Assembly: GCF_001434475.1 (NCBI RefSeq)
Contig: NZ_AZGF01000005.1
Coordinates: forward strand, 1 to 64,000
Origin: Paucilactobacillus suebicus DSM 5007 = KCTC 3549
GTDB taxonomy: Bacteria > Bacillota > Bacilli > Lactobacillales > Lactobacillaceae
Direction of reading: 5' to 3'
DNA length: 64,000 nt
In this document: piece after piece, positions 37,510 to 45,633 of the stretch
Numbering within the stretch: position 1 is the first letter of the stretch
Layout: the number at the start of each line of letters is the position of its first letter
Made by a program: the position numbers and the translations under genes
Notes under the pieces: model-generated
Databases searched by the model: none
What the model was told of the DNA's origin: nothing
The model's input: the letters and a program-made list of their open reading frames with translations, nothing else

Positions 37510-38416
37510 CCTTCTTCACATCAGAAAAATCAGGCTCAAATAGTAATTCTGCTGCTTTACTCCACATTTCATGAGGATGAAGATCAACAGATATTATCTT
37601 ATCGCTGATCGGCTTAATATATACCGAGTTGTTGAAACTGATAAGTCTTGTTTTCATTTTAATATCCAGCAAACCGTACAATTTAATCAATAAATCATCA
37701 CTGGAGACAATGATTGTGTCGTACTGATTAATCAAATCCTTCGTTGATCGAGATTGATCATCAAATTCTGTAGTCGACAGCGCCGTTCCATAACTTTCAA
37801 ACACATCTAAAAGTCCTGCTTGTCGATCAATTTCGAATTGCCAATTTTGTACGGATTTAATATATAGTGGTCTGGCATTACGATCTTGATCCATAACCTT
37901 ATTAGCAACAGCCTTACCAACTGCAACATTATCATTATCAACAAAAACGACATCAACGTCTTTTGGATCCCCCACCACCACGAAATTGACTTTAGACCGC
38001 TTTAGCTTATTGATAATTGGATCATTTTGAAGATTATAAAGCATGACGTATTTTCGTACTTTACCCTGTGAAATCATCATATCAATTTTTTCGGCCAAAT
38101 CATCGGCATTAGCCGCTAAGATAACTGAAATCATATAATTATGTTTTGCAGCAACATATGCTGCCTGCTTAATAATCTCAATATAAAACGGATTATTGCT
38201 GTTAGTAAAATTATCTGGTGGAAAGACAATGCCTAGAATATTTGATTCTTGATTATTTAAATTCATCGCCGCAAAATCTTTTTGATAATTCATTTTTTCG
38301 GCCATTTCTTGAATTATTCGAGTCGTTTTTTGACTAATTCTAGGATCATTGTTCAACGCACGTGACACTGTTGATTCCGAAAATCCGGTTTTTTGTGCGA
38401 TACTCTTTAAGTTCAT
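37484..38416 (-). CDS. LacI-family transcriptional regulator (MalR-like)
   Basis: A 310-aa repressor. The N-terminal helix-turn-helix and hinge read MNLKSIAQKTGFSESTVSRALNNDPRISQKT, and a periplasmic-binding-protein-like effector domain follows (ILGIVFPPDNFTNSNNPFY; VVVGDPKDVDVVFVDNDNVAVG). It sits upstream of the alpha-glucoside transporter and glucosidase, whose promoter holds a LacI-type palindrome, so it is the likely repressor. GGGGGGATTTCG precedes ATG 38416. Confidence 0.9.
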   Translation of the reverse strand: MNLKSIAQKTGFSESTVSRALNNDPRISQKTTRIIQEMAEKMNYQKDFAAMNLNNQESNILGIVFPPDNFTNSNNPFYIEIIKQAAYVAAKHNYMISVILAANADDLAEKIDMMISQGKVRKYVMLYNLQNDPIINKLKRSKVNFVVVGDPKDVDVVFVDNDNVAVGKAVANKVMDQDRNARPLYIKSVQNWQFEIDRQAGLLDVFESYGTALSTTEFDDQSRSTKDLINQYDTIIVSSDDLLIKLYGLLDIKMKTRLISFNNSVYIKPISDKIISVDLHPHEMWSKAAELLFEPDFSDVKKANYVGYTI

Positions 38417-38495
38417 CGAAATCCCCCCGCTTTTTGACCATCCTTATTATATCATTAACATAGCTTAATCTCATAGAGATTACACTAGCTTTCAA

Positions 38496-38521
38496 TTAAC
38501 ATGTAAGCGGTTACGTGTTAA
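38496..38521. promoter_or_regulatory. 26-bp dyad with cre-like core between lacI and oye genes
   Basis: Thirteen-nt arms (38496-38508, 38509-38521) are complementary at 11 positions around the core GTAAGCGGTTAC. TGTAAGCGGTTACG (38502-38515) fits the CcpA cre pattern except the last base. It can serve the divergent regulator and the flavin oxidoreductase. Confidence 0.6.
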
Positions 38522-38554
38522 ACTATTCACAAATATAAAAAAGGAGTGATTAGA

Positions 38555-39745
38555 TTGACTAAGTATTCATTTTTGGAACCGTATACCTTTGAACATGCTG
38601 GCGTAACTATCAAAAACCGGGTGGTAATTCCACCAATGACAGAATGCATGTCGTTTCATGACGGCACCGTCACCGAGGATGAAATTGAGTATTACCGTAA
38701 ACATTCTGGTGGAGCTGGAATGTTTATCACCGCCGTTGCATACGTCAATGAACTTGGTAAGGGATTTGAAGGTGAGCTAAGTATTGACGATGACAAATTC
38801 ATTCCTGGATTGACAAAGTTATCTTCAGCAATTAAAAAAAATGGTACTAAGGCTGTTGTTCAAATTTTTAGTGCCGGAAGAATGTCCAGTACCGCCATTC
38901 TACGAGGAAATCAACCTGTTAGTGCTAGTGCCGTTAAGGCTGTTCGAGCTGGATCAGAAGAGCCAAGGCCATTAACCGATGCTGAAATTGAACAAACCAT
39001 TAAGGACTTTGGTCAGGCAGTGCGTCGTGCTATTGAGGCCGGATTTGATGGTGCTGAAATTCACGGAGCAAACACTTACCTAATTCAACAATTCTTCTCA
39101 CCACACTCAAACCGACGTGACGATAAATGGGGTGGCTCTGTAGAAAACAGAATGAACTTCCCGCTTGCTGTCATTAAGGAATGTCGTGAAATTGTCGAGA
39201 AATACGCTAAACAACCGTTTATTTTAGGATATCGAATTTCACCCGAAGAAATCGAAAAACCAGGGATTACATTTGACCAAACACTTCAATTTGTCGATGT
39301 TTTAAAAGATCAGCCAATTGATTATCTTCACGTTTCAATGGGTGACGTATGGCGCAAATCGTTGAACGATAATACCATTTCTGAATCACTTAATGAGACC
39401 ATCAAGAAACATCTCGATGGTAAGGTCCCACTGATCGTCGTTGGTGATGTTCAAACTCCTGCCGATGCAGCTAAGGCAACCGATGCCGGGTTTGAAATGG
39501 TCGGACTTGGTCGTCAAAGTCTTCGTGAACCTCAGTGGGTTCAAAAAGTTGAGCACGACGATGAGGGATCAATCAGATACAATATTTCAATCGATGACCT
39601 AGATGAATTAGGCATCAAGAAACCATTCTTTGATATTTTAATGATTTTAAGTGGTCCAACCGGAATTCCATTGAGTACTTCACAAAACAACAACCGTGAT
39701 GACGCCAATGCTGCTCTTGACCATTTTCTTAGTGGTGGTGAATAG
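38555..39745 (+). CDS. NADH:flavin oxidoreductase, Old Yellow Enzyme family
   Basis: A 396-aa TIM-barrel FMN enzyme. Conserved OYE segments are IKNRVVIPPMTECMS, GFDGAEIHGANTYLIQQFFSP (catalytic His/Asn-type region), NRRDDKWGGSVENRMNFPL and GLGRQSLREPQWVQK. It reduces activated alkenes or related electrophiles with NAD(P)H; the natural substrate is unknown. The start is probably TTG 38555, 8 nt after AAGGAG; GTG 38546 overlaps that ribosome site. It is monocistronic. Confidence 0.9.
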   Translation: MTKYSFLEPYTFEHAGVTIKNRVVIPPMTECMSFHDGTVTEDEIEYYRKHSGGAGMFITAVAYVNELGKGFEGELSIDDDKFIPGLTKLSSAIKKNGTKAVVQIFSAGRMSSTAILRGNQPVSASAVKAVRAGSEEPRPLTDAEIEQTIKDFGQAVRRAIEAGFDGAEIHGANTYLIQQFFSPHSNRRDDKWGGSVENRMNFPLAVIKECREIVEKYAKQPFILGYRISPEEIEKPGITFDQTLQFVDVLKDQPIDYLHVSMGDVWRKSLNDNTISESLNETIKKHLDGKVPLIVVGDVQTPADAAKATDAGFEMVGLGRQSLREPQWVQKVEHDDEGSIRYNISIDDLDELGIKKPFFDILMILSGPTGIPLSTSQNNNRDDANAALDHFLSGGE

Positions 39746-39783
39746 TTAAATAAAAAACATTAAATTTGTGACCAAGAAAAAAT

Positions 39784-39826
39784 AGTGAAAGGTAGGAGTT
39801 TGTTTCCCTGCCCTTCACTTTTTTTA
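39784..39826. terminator. Terminator between oye and GH3 genes
   Basis: AGTGAA/TTCACT outer arms with an inner AGG/CCC-type stem are followed by seven T. It separates convergent genes. Confidence 0.7.
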
Positions 39827-39841
39827 CAACAAATTCTATGA

Positions 39842-42061
39842 CTACAGATTTTCGTTTGCTAGCTTAATAAACTCTTTGATTTTGTTTCTGTCCATCCCGA
39901 TCATCACACCTGCACGCAACGGCATGTTTTCAAGTAGCCGAGCACTGTCACTCTGATTTTCAACAGCAGTTAATATATCACCAAGTCCGGATTCACTCAG
40001 TGCTTTATCTAATTCCGGTCGATCCTTTAAGTCACTAACATAGGTACTCTCTGTAACTCTTTTTGTACGGTTAACAACTGGTTTAATTTCAACACTTTCA
40101 CGCAATCTAAGATCACGCGATGACGCACCAATTTCGATATCATACTGTCCTTTATCAATTTGCCATTTACCAAGATCAGCGTTATACCAACTAAACGAGC
40201 GTTCATTAAGTTCAACAGAAACCGACTTTGTTTCACCGGCCTGGAGGCTGACCTTTGCAAAGTCTCGTAATTCTCGTGGAGCTTTTTCAATTTCACTGGT
40301 TTGATTAGCAACGTAGACCTCAGCAATCTCTTTGCCATCCCGATCACCAGTATTTATAACATTAAACTTAGCCGTCACATGAGTACCATTCACTTCCGTT
40401 GTTAGATTTTGATACTCGAAATTAGTGTAGCTTAGGCCGTACCCAAACGGAAACTGAACTTTTCTTTGATTTGCATCGTAATATCGGTACCCCACGAAGA
40501 TTCCCTCATGATAAATCTCATGATCACGATCCTTGTTAAAGGTATTGAAAGTTGGGTTGTCACTTAATTGAATTGGAAATGTTTCGGCTAGTTTACCCGA
40601 AGGATTAATATCCCCCAACAAAATGTCAGCAGTGGCCTCACCCACGGCTTCACCAGCTAGATATGTTTCCAAAATTGCATCTGCATCATTAATCCATGGC
40701 ATTTCGACCGCCGAACCATTCTGCAAAACAACGATTAAAGGCTTGTTTAATTTGCCGATGGCCTGAATTAATGCTACTTGATTGTCTGGCAACTGAATGG
40801 TTTCTTTATCATATCCTTCAGACTCCTCATCTTCCGTAAAACCAGCAAAAATAATAATTTTATCAGCAGATTTAGATGCAGAAACTGCTTTATCAATTAA
40901 TTTTTCATTAGGATCAACATCTTCTAATTGATATCCATCTTCATACGAAACATTTGCACGGCCTTGCAATTCATCAAGTGGCACCGAAACTTTATACGCA
41001 TTAACATGAGAGCTACCACTTCCTTGATAACGAGGTGATTTGGCCAATTGGCCAATCACTAAAACTGATTCTTGCTCGTTAATCGGCAAAACATTATTTT
41101 GATTTTTAAGTAAAACCATACTATCAGCTGCTAGCTGTCTAGCAAATTGATGCTGCCTATCTTTATCGTAATCAACAGTCTCATCAGATTTATTGGCCCA
41201 GCGTTTAACGGTAGCTAAAATTCTCCGCACCGAGTTATCTAGCTGGTGTTCGTCAAGAGAACCATCATTTACTGCGTCAATGATTTCTTGAACTGATTCT
41301 TCTCCCTTACCTGGCATCTCCAAATCAAGGCCTGCCTTAATCGCAGCAGTGTGATCAGCCACGGCACCCCAATCTGACATAACAAAGCCATCGAATCCCC
41401 ATTCGCCTCGTAATATATCAGTTAGTAACCGTTTATTTTGCGAATTTAAAGTGCCATTAATTTTGTTGTATGAACACATCAGTGTCGCTGGATCGGCATT
41501 TTTAACAATTTTTTCAAAAGCTAATAAATAAATTTCTCGTAAAGACCTTTCATCAATATCTGATGAAGATGTAAATCTTTGATTTTCGCGATTATTGGCA
41601 GCAAAGTGTTTAACACTTACACCAACACCCTGAGATTCCACGCCTTGCACATACGCCGTTCCAAGTTCTCCAGCAAGTGTAGGATCTTCAGAAAAATACT
41701 CAAAGTTTCTGCCAGCTAGTGGCGTTCGCTTAATATTCACACCAGGACCTAGTAAAATGCTAACGTTTTCTGCCCTTGCAGCGATTCCTAGTTCCACTCC
41801 TAGTTGGTGCATCATCGGTCTATCAAACGAACTAGCAGTCAGTGCAGATACTGGAAAGCTCACTGCTTTAACACTGTCGTTAATGCCTAGTGCGTCCCCG
41901 CTATCTGCCTGTTTTCTCAGTCCAGATGGTCCATCCGTCATCATAATTTTTTTTATACCATTCGCTGAATCATCGTACGTGAACCAAAAATTGTGTCCTG
42001 AAACGATTGACGCTTTCTCTTTTAAACTCAATTTGTTTAAAAATGCCTGATTAATTTCCAT
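39842..42061 (-). CDS. GH3 beta-glucosidase
   Basis: A 739-aa glycoside hydrolase family 3 protein. The N-terminal barrel carries SVKHFAANNRENQR and the nucleophile in GFVMSDWGAVADH. The second alpha/beta domain has LVIGQLAKSPRYQGSGSSHVN. A fibronectin III-like domain follows (FPFGYGLSYTNFEY to YDIEIGASSRD), and an extra ~65-residue helical tail (SGLGDILTAVENQSD to the end) closes the chain. It lacks a signal peptide, so it hydrolyses imported beta-glucosides inside the cell. GGAGGTCAGTT precedes ATG 42061. Confidence 0.93.
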   Translation of the reverse strand: MEINQAFLNKLSLKEKASIVSGHNFWFTYDDSANGIKKIMMTDGPSGLRKQADSGDALGINDSVKAVSFPVSALTASSFDRPMMHQLGVELGIAARAENVSILLGPGVNIKRTPLAGRNFEYFSEDPTLAGELGTAYVQGVESQGVGVSVKHFAANNRENQRFTSSSDIDERSLREIYLLAFEKIVKNADPATLMCSYNKINGTLNSQNKRLLTDILRGEWGFDGFVMSDWGAVADHTAAIKAGLDLEMPGKGEESVQEIIDAVNDGSLDEHQLDNSVRRILATVKRWANKSDETVDYDKDRQHQFARQLAADSMVLLKNQNNVLPINEQESVLVIGQLAKSPRYQGSGSSHVNAYKVSVPLDELQGRANVSYEDGYQLEDVDPNEKLIDKAVSASKSADKIIIFAGFTEDEESEGYDKETIQLPDNQVALIQAIGKLNKPLIVVLQNGSAVEMPWINDADAILETYLAGEAVGEATADILLGDINPSGKLAETFPIQLSDNPTFNTFNKDRDHEIYHEGIFVGYRYYDANQRKVQFPFGYGLSYTNFEYQNLTTEVNGTHVTAKFNVINTGDRDGKEIAEVYVANQTSEIEKAPRELRDFAKVSLQAGETKSVSVELNERSFSWYNADLGKWQIDKGQYDIEIGASSRDLRLRESVEIKPVVNRTKRVTESTYVSDLKDRPELDKALSESGLGDILTAVENQSDSARLLENMPLRAGVMIGMDRNKIKEFIKLANENL

Positions 42062-42161
42062 AACTGACCTCCAATAACCGATAAAAGTAAGGGCTTCCAA
42101 TCATATTTCGTCTATATCATAATACAAATTCATATTTCTTTCCAACATGTACCTACAAATT

Positions 42162-42201
42162 AATAGATCTTTGAAACTAGTAGCAGTTTCAAAGATCTAT
42201 T
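42162..42201 (-). terminator. 17-bp perfect hairpin overlapping the reductase stop
   Basis: AATAGATCTTTGAAACT (42162-42178) pairs with AGTTTCAAAGATCTATT (42185-42201) around six nt. The right arm includes the final codons and stop of the minus-strand reductase gene. Confidence 0.75.
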
Positions 42202-42737
42202 TTGTCGATAACTCGTTTAATTTTAAGTTTATATTGATTTTCATCAGTATTGTCGAAAACATCATAGAATCCAATGGGACCTCCGGCAATTTTGGTTAGC
42301 CCACAATATTTCATTGTTAAATCTAACGGCAGTAAAATATCATCCAGTGTAAAACCATCTAAAAATTGTCCTTGTTCATATATGGAATCGGGGGCAGCCC
42401 ATGTAGTTGATATCAAATATTGTTTCCCTGACAATAACGGTCCAGTACCGTAATTCAAAACTGATTTATATGCAACGCCCTCAGATAACACGTCGTCAAA
42501 ATATCGTTTTAATCCTGACGGTACCTGATACCAGTAAACTGGAAATTGAATGATCAGAATATCACACCAAATAATTTTGTTTTCTTCTTCAGTTTTATTG
42601 AACGCCCTCGTGTTAGAATATTTAACTTCATCACCACGATTGGTGAATAACTCGCCAAATATTTTAACAAGATCTCCTGTTAATTGACCCTTTGAATCAG
42701 GGTGCGGGAAATAGCCATCAACAATCAGTACTTTCAT
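42189..42737 (-). CDS. Flavodoxin-like NAD(P)H oxidoreductase (MdaB/YwrO type)
   Basis: A 182-aa flavodoxin-fold quinone reductase. It begins MKVLIVDGYFPHPDSKGQLT and contains DILIIQFPVYWYQVPSGLKRYFDDVL and YLISTTWAAPDSIYEQG, typical of the MdaB/YwrO/KefF group that reduces quinones by two electrons using FMN or FAD. GGTGAGCAAAT precedes ATG 42737. It follows a small membrane-protein gene by 13 nt and is probably cotranscribed with it. Confidence 0.87.
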   Translation of the reverse strand: MKVLIVDGYFPHPDSKGQLTGDLVKIFGELFTNRGDEVKYSNTRAFNKTEEENKIIWCDILIIQFPVYWYQVPSGLKRYFDDVLSEGVAYKSVLNYGTGPLLSGKQYLISTTWAAPDSIYEQGQFLDGFTLDDILLPLDLTMKYCGLTKIAGGPIGFYDVFDNTDENQYKLKIKRVIDKIDL

Positions 42738-42750
42738 ATTTGCTCACCAG

Positions 42751-42996
42751 TCATTTGCGTTTCGACAATAGCCAAGTAATTCTTACTAGCATTAAAAACA
42801 ATATTAAACAATACGCAGCTGACAGCCACGCAACGTACATCACAACCTGCCAGCTCACAAAGTACTGAATAACATAGAAACTGATCGTCATTACAATCCA
42901 CAACACTAACTTAATTTGAAGTTGCCGTCTTTCCTGCAATAATTCATCATGTTGCTTGATCTTGATCGCCCCCGATGAGCCATATTTAATAAACAA
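42751..42996 (-). CDS. Small two-helix membrane protein
   Basis: An 81-aa protein with a charged N-terminus (QHDELLQERRQLQIK) and two hydrophobic helices (VLWIVMTISFYVIQYFVSW and VMYVAWLSAAYCLILFLMLV), ending in SKRK. I do not recognise a family. It is upstream of the reductase gene. The start TTG 42996 has only a weak site (GAAAG), so the N-terminus is uncertain. Confidence 0.6.
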   Translation of the reverse strand: MFIKYGSSGAIKIKQHDELLQERRQLQIKLVLWIVMTISFYVIQYFVSWQVVMYVAWLSAAYCLILFLMLVRITWLLSKRK

Positions 42997-43059
42997 CTTT
43001 CAGCTCTAGAATAGCATAAAATACTCGGCAACGATAATAATACCGTGAATACAAGCAGA

Positions 43060-43092
43060 TCAGTTGTGCACAACTGAATATCCTGCTAATAT
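43060..43092 (+). promoter_or_regulatory. Promoter covered by an 18-bp perfect palindrome
   Basis: TTGTGC (43064-43069), 17 nt and TAATAT (43087-43092) fit a sigma-A promoter for the 43127 gene. The palindrome TCAGTTGTGCACAACTGA (43060-43077) encloses the -35, so it is a strong candidate operator for an unknown dimeric repressor. Confidence 0.6.
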
Positions 43093-43126
43093 ACAACTAG
43101 TTTAAATAATCTGGGAGATGGTCAAA

Positions 43127-43498
43127 ATGAAGTTAACCGTATCAAAAGAAGCAGCAAAGTATATTGAAAACCACTTAAATCATCCTAACCAAAAGCTTTT
43201 ACTAAGTTATGATGATGGCGTTGGACCATTTTCAAAGGTTGGTGTTTGTTCGTTAGATACAGCGTTCCAAATTATTGCTGTGTCAAAAGAATTACCAACT
43301 CCCGACTATGATGCTAAGCTTGAATCTAATATTGGCGAATTTGAGTATAAAGCGTACTCAAAAGCATACTTGGGCGAAAACTTGCGTCTTGATCTCAATG
43401 AAAAATACAAGACACTATCCCTTTCAAGTGAGGAAGAAACTTTGGATAGTAGCATTGTGCTACTTGATTTAACTGGTAATACTGAGGAATTCGTCTAA
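43127..43498 (+). CDS. HesB-like iron-sulfur biosynthesis family protein (YqkB-type)
   Basis: A 123-aa protein of the Fe-S_biosyn/HesB-like fold. The opening MKLTVSKEAAKYIENHL and the YDDGVGPFSKVGVCS segment match the YqkB-type members in lactobacilli, which lack the three cysteines of true IscA scaffolds. Only one Cys is present here, so an Fe-S carrier function is doubtful. ATG 43127 is 9 nt after GGAG; ATG 43118 overlaps that site. Confidence 0.78.
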   Translation: MKLTVSKEAAKYIENHLNHPNQKLLLSYDDGVGPFSKVGVCSLDTAFQIIAVSKELPTPDYDAKLESNIGEFEYKAYSKAYLGENLRLDLNEKYKTLSLSSEEETLDSSIVLLDLTGNTEEFV

Positions 43499-43564
43499 CT
43501 GAGGCGTACTATTCAGATTTCAACATGCTATAATCAAACTAATCGATAGATTGGAGTGTTATAG

Positions 43565-43723
43565 ATGGCTGAAAAAACTGCGTATACATCATTTGCAATT
43601 CCTGCTGATTTATCTGAGAAAATTGATACTATTGCAAAGATACATGGATTACACCGGTCAGAATTCATCACACAAGCAATTAAGCAGGCAATTCGTAACG
43701 TTGAGACAAAAAAAGAAGGCTAA
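43565..43723 (+). CDS. Ribbon-helix-helix (CopG/Arc-type) protein, 52 aa
   Basis: Reading ATG 43565 to TAA 43723 gives 52 residues beginning MAEKTAYTSFAIPADLSEKI and continuing with HGLHRSEFITQAIKQAI. The pattern of a short beta strand (YTSFAIP) followed by two helices with the turn GLHRSEF is the ribbon-helix-helix DNA-binding fold of small repressors and antitoxins. GGAGTG lies 6 nt upstream. It follows the YqkB-like gene by 66 nt and ends at a terminator. No toxin gene is adjacent on the same strand. It may bind one of the nearby palindromes. Confidence 0.8.
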   Translation: MAEKTAYTSFAIPADLSEKIDTIAKIHGLHRSEFITQAIKQAIRNVETKKEG

Positions 43724-43739
43724 CGCCTCCTTTTTTTTA
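43706..43739. terminator. Bidirectional terminator, RHH gene / AP2 gene
   Basis: An A run, AGGC-TAAC-GCCT core and T run form a stem with one internal mismatch between the two convergent genes. Confidence 0.75.
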
Positions 43740-44219
43740 TGCCTCTTGAACTTTTTTAACCCTTTTAAGGTATTTTATTTCCGCGTGTTGTCGTGCCTCA
43801 ACTGCTTCTTCAAAAGTATCAAAACTTTTAAGAAGAACATAATGACCATGGAACATCAATCTCGCTAACCAATGATCAGTCTTTTCATCAAACGAAACTC
43901 CGATCACGCCGGAATGATTTCTTTTTGAGCGTTTAATCGATGCGTATGATACTCCGTCTTTATTATAAAAACTATCTGACTTGCCACGATAAACATCCAT
44001 TGCCGGATTATTTTGATACTGCTTCTTCATTACCTCACGACGAAGACAGCCACAGCTACGACTATCACCTCTCCTGAGTTGTACACCGTCAACTTCAGTG
44101 TAGTTGCCACAATCACACCGGCACAACCAACGAAGGTTCCCGTTAGTACTTTTACCTTGTGGTTTTATTGCGACTAATCTACCAAATCGCTGACCAGATA
44201 GATCAATTGCCTTGGTCAT
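43737..44219 (-). CDS. AP2-domain protein with CxCDCG zinc-type motif (copy 2)
   Basis: A 160-aa paralog of the 15908-16372 protein. It has SGQRFGRLVAI, WLCRCDCG, SCGCLRRE and the C-terminal AP2-like part GVIGVSFDEKTDHWLARLMF..AVEARQHAEIKYLK. Again no HNH nuclease residues are visible. Such proteins are common singletons in lactobacilli and phages, with unproven function. The ATG 44219 start follows AAGGGGAG. It stands beside a 445-bp gene-poor AT-rich stretch. Confidence 0.75.
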   Translation of the reverse strand: MTKAIDLSGQRFGRLVAIKPQGKSTNGNLRWLCRCDCGNYTEVDGVQLRRGDSRSCGCLRREVMKKQYQNNPAMDVYRGKSDSFYNKDGVSYASIKRSKRNHSGVIGVSFDEKTDHWLARLMFHGHYVLLKSFDTFEEAVEARQHAEIKYLKRVKKVQEA

Positions 44220-44664
44220 CCTAATACTCCCCTTCTAAACACATATTATTATACGATCCACTTAATCATTTTTAATATCAATTATATCTTATAACAAATA
44301 ATCAATAATTAATAGTAAAAATATCAGTTACAATATAATGTAGGATAATGCACTATCGCAATTCTTTCAACCGATTACGTTCTATTTGTAATTATTTTAA
44401 GTGCATTATTAATTCAAAAAAATATTAGCTTTTTTGTTTAACAATGCTAACAAAATAAAAGTAAAAATACTAAAATAAAATAATTATCCTTGATTAATCA
44501 CTTGATAAATACACACTTTATGAGCCACACCAACACTTTTAGCCTAAGATTCATCAGCTAATTATTTATTAATATCATAGCTACACAATCAAACGATAAA
44601 TACATATTTTCGTGCATCGGGATTATTGTATTCGACCTTAACTTAATTAAATTAAGTCACTTTT
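44220..44664. other. AT-rich gene-poor stretch
   Basis: No convincing gene is seen. The stretch includes the upstream region of the AP2 gene and a 10-bp perfect inverted repeat, ATAATGCACT (44345-44354) and AGTGCATTAT (44400-44409), separated by 45 nt. Nothing else could be assigned. Confidence 0.5.
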
Positions 44665-44760
44665 TTAACTAATTCTTTTATGAAACCAATTCCGCGTATT
44701 CGTCAATCTATGATGACGAATACGCGCAATAATGAATCCGATAATTAACATCGTAATCAT
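44665..44760 (-). CDS. 31-aa hydrophobic/basic micro-ORF
   Basis: ATG 44760 to TAA 44665 encodes 31 residues: a hydrophobic start (MITMLIIGFIIA) then a basic tail (RIRHHRLTNTRNWFHKRIS). GAAGGGCGG lies 9 nt upstream. It directly follows a 28-aa hydrophobic ORF and the VTT-domain gene on the same strand. The single-helix-plus-basic-tail form fits a small membrane peptide, but coding status is unproven. Confidence 0.4.
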   Translation of the reverse strand: MITMLIIGFIIARIRHHRLTNTRNWFHKRIS

Positions 44761-44763
44761 AAA

Positions 44764-44850
44764 TTAACACCGCCCTTCAACCAGTCCGTAGGCTACGCCC
44801 ATTACACTGCTTATGCAAGTGATAATAATAATGATAACGATACCATTCAT
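44764..44850 (-). CDS. 28-aa hydrophobic micro-ORF
   Basis: ATG 44850 to TAA 44764 encodes a 28-residue peptide beginning MNGIVIIIIITCISSVMGVA and ending in a short charged tail. It is 33 nt after the VTT-domain gene and 3 nt before the next micro-ORF, so the three could form one transcript. The ribosome site is weak (TTAGAG). Coding status is unproven. Confidence 0.35.
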   Translation of the reverse strand: MNGIVIIIIITCISSVMGVAYGLVEGRC

Positions 44851-44883
44851 AAACTCTAATCATATTTTAATTGAAAACGTTTT

Positions 44884-45609
44884 TTATTCCGTTCCTTCAT
44901 GTCCTCTGGAACGAGTTTCACTCTTCTCATACTTCATCAGCTGTTTAATAAATATAAATAATATACAGATACAAAAAATTGTAATTAAACCAATTTTAAA
45001 ATTACCCCTATTTAAGAAGTCCCCACCAGTTGCGTATAAAGCAGCAGCGGGTAATGATCCAGTAATCATTGATAAAATTACATTTCTCAGTCTTAATTTT
45101 AACTTAGCTGCTGCAAAATTGACGAAGATGGTTGGAATAATGGGCACTGCATATCCAATTGCTAGTCCAACTGCAGGATACTTCATTTTGGATATATTTC
45201 TAATTACCCGGCCATCATGATGCTGGATAAACTTTGAAAGGCCCAACTTACCCAAAATAGTGTAGGTGACTAAATTGCCAAGCACAATTCCTACCAGGTT
45301 AATACCAAAGCCCATCTCTCTACCATAAATTGCTCCAATCAGAATACAAATTGCTGATACTGGAAATCCAGGCACGGCTGCCATAGCAACCAAAAGGCTC
45401 ATCACTAACACTAGGGTAGCCGGTTGGCCCTGATGGGCTCTAATATCATTCCAAAACAGATGCTGATAGTGCTTATTAAATTTAATAAATAAATCAATAT
45501 CGTTATTAAAATAAATCAGCAACTCACGGATTAATAAGCCAATGATCACAATGCCAATGATGCATAACAGTAATCGCCATGTTTTTGTGGTGCTGCTTTC
45601 TTTAAGCAC
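44884..45609 (-). CDS. VTT/TVP38-family membrane protein (DedA-like)
   Basis: A 241-aa integral membrane protein with about six hydrophobic segments. VAMAAVPGFPVSAICILIGAIYG and the VGLAIGYAVPIIPTIFVNFAAA segment are characteristic of the VTT domain shared by TVP38/TMEM64 and DedA proteins, which are implicated in lipid scrambling and membrane homeostasis. GTG 45609 follows GGCGG. It begins 24 nt after gshF and is probably in the same operon. Confidence 0.85.
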   Translation of the reverse strand: MLKESSTTKTWRLLLCIIGIVIIGLLIRELLIYFNNDIDLFIKFNKHYQHLFWNDIRAHQGQPATLVLVMSLLVAMAAVPGFPVSAICILIGAIYGREMGFGINLVGIVLGNLVTYTILGKLGLSKFIQHHDGRVIRNISKMKYPAVGLAIGYAVPIIPTIFVNFAAAKLKLRLRNVILSMITGSLPAAALYATGGDFLNRGNFKIGLITIFCICILFIFIKQLMKYEKSETRSRGHEGTE

Positions 45610-45633
45610 ATTATCATCCGCCTTCTAAAAGTA

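Noticed and set aside
44345-44409. 10-bp inverted repeat as an attachment site
   Set aside because: No integrase, direct repeat or tRNA end is nearby, so it is recorded only as a possible hairpin in the gene-poor stretch.
44813-45220. 135-aa open frame on the plus strand
   Set aside because: It lies antisense to the VTT-domain membrane gene, whose family motifs and start are clear. Its residues look like a reverse-strand shadow.
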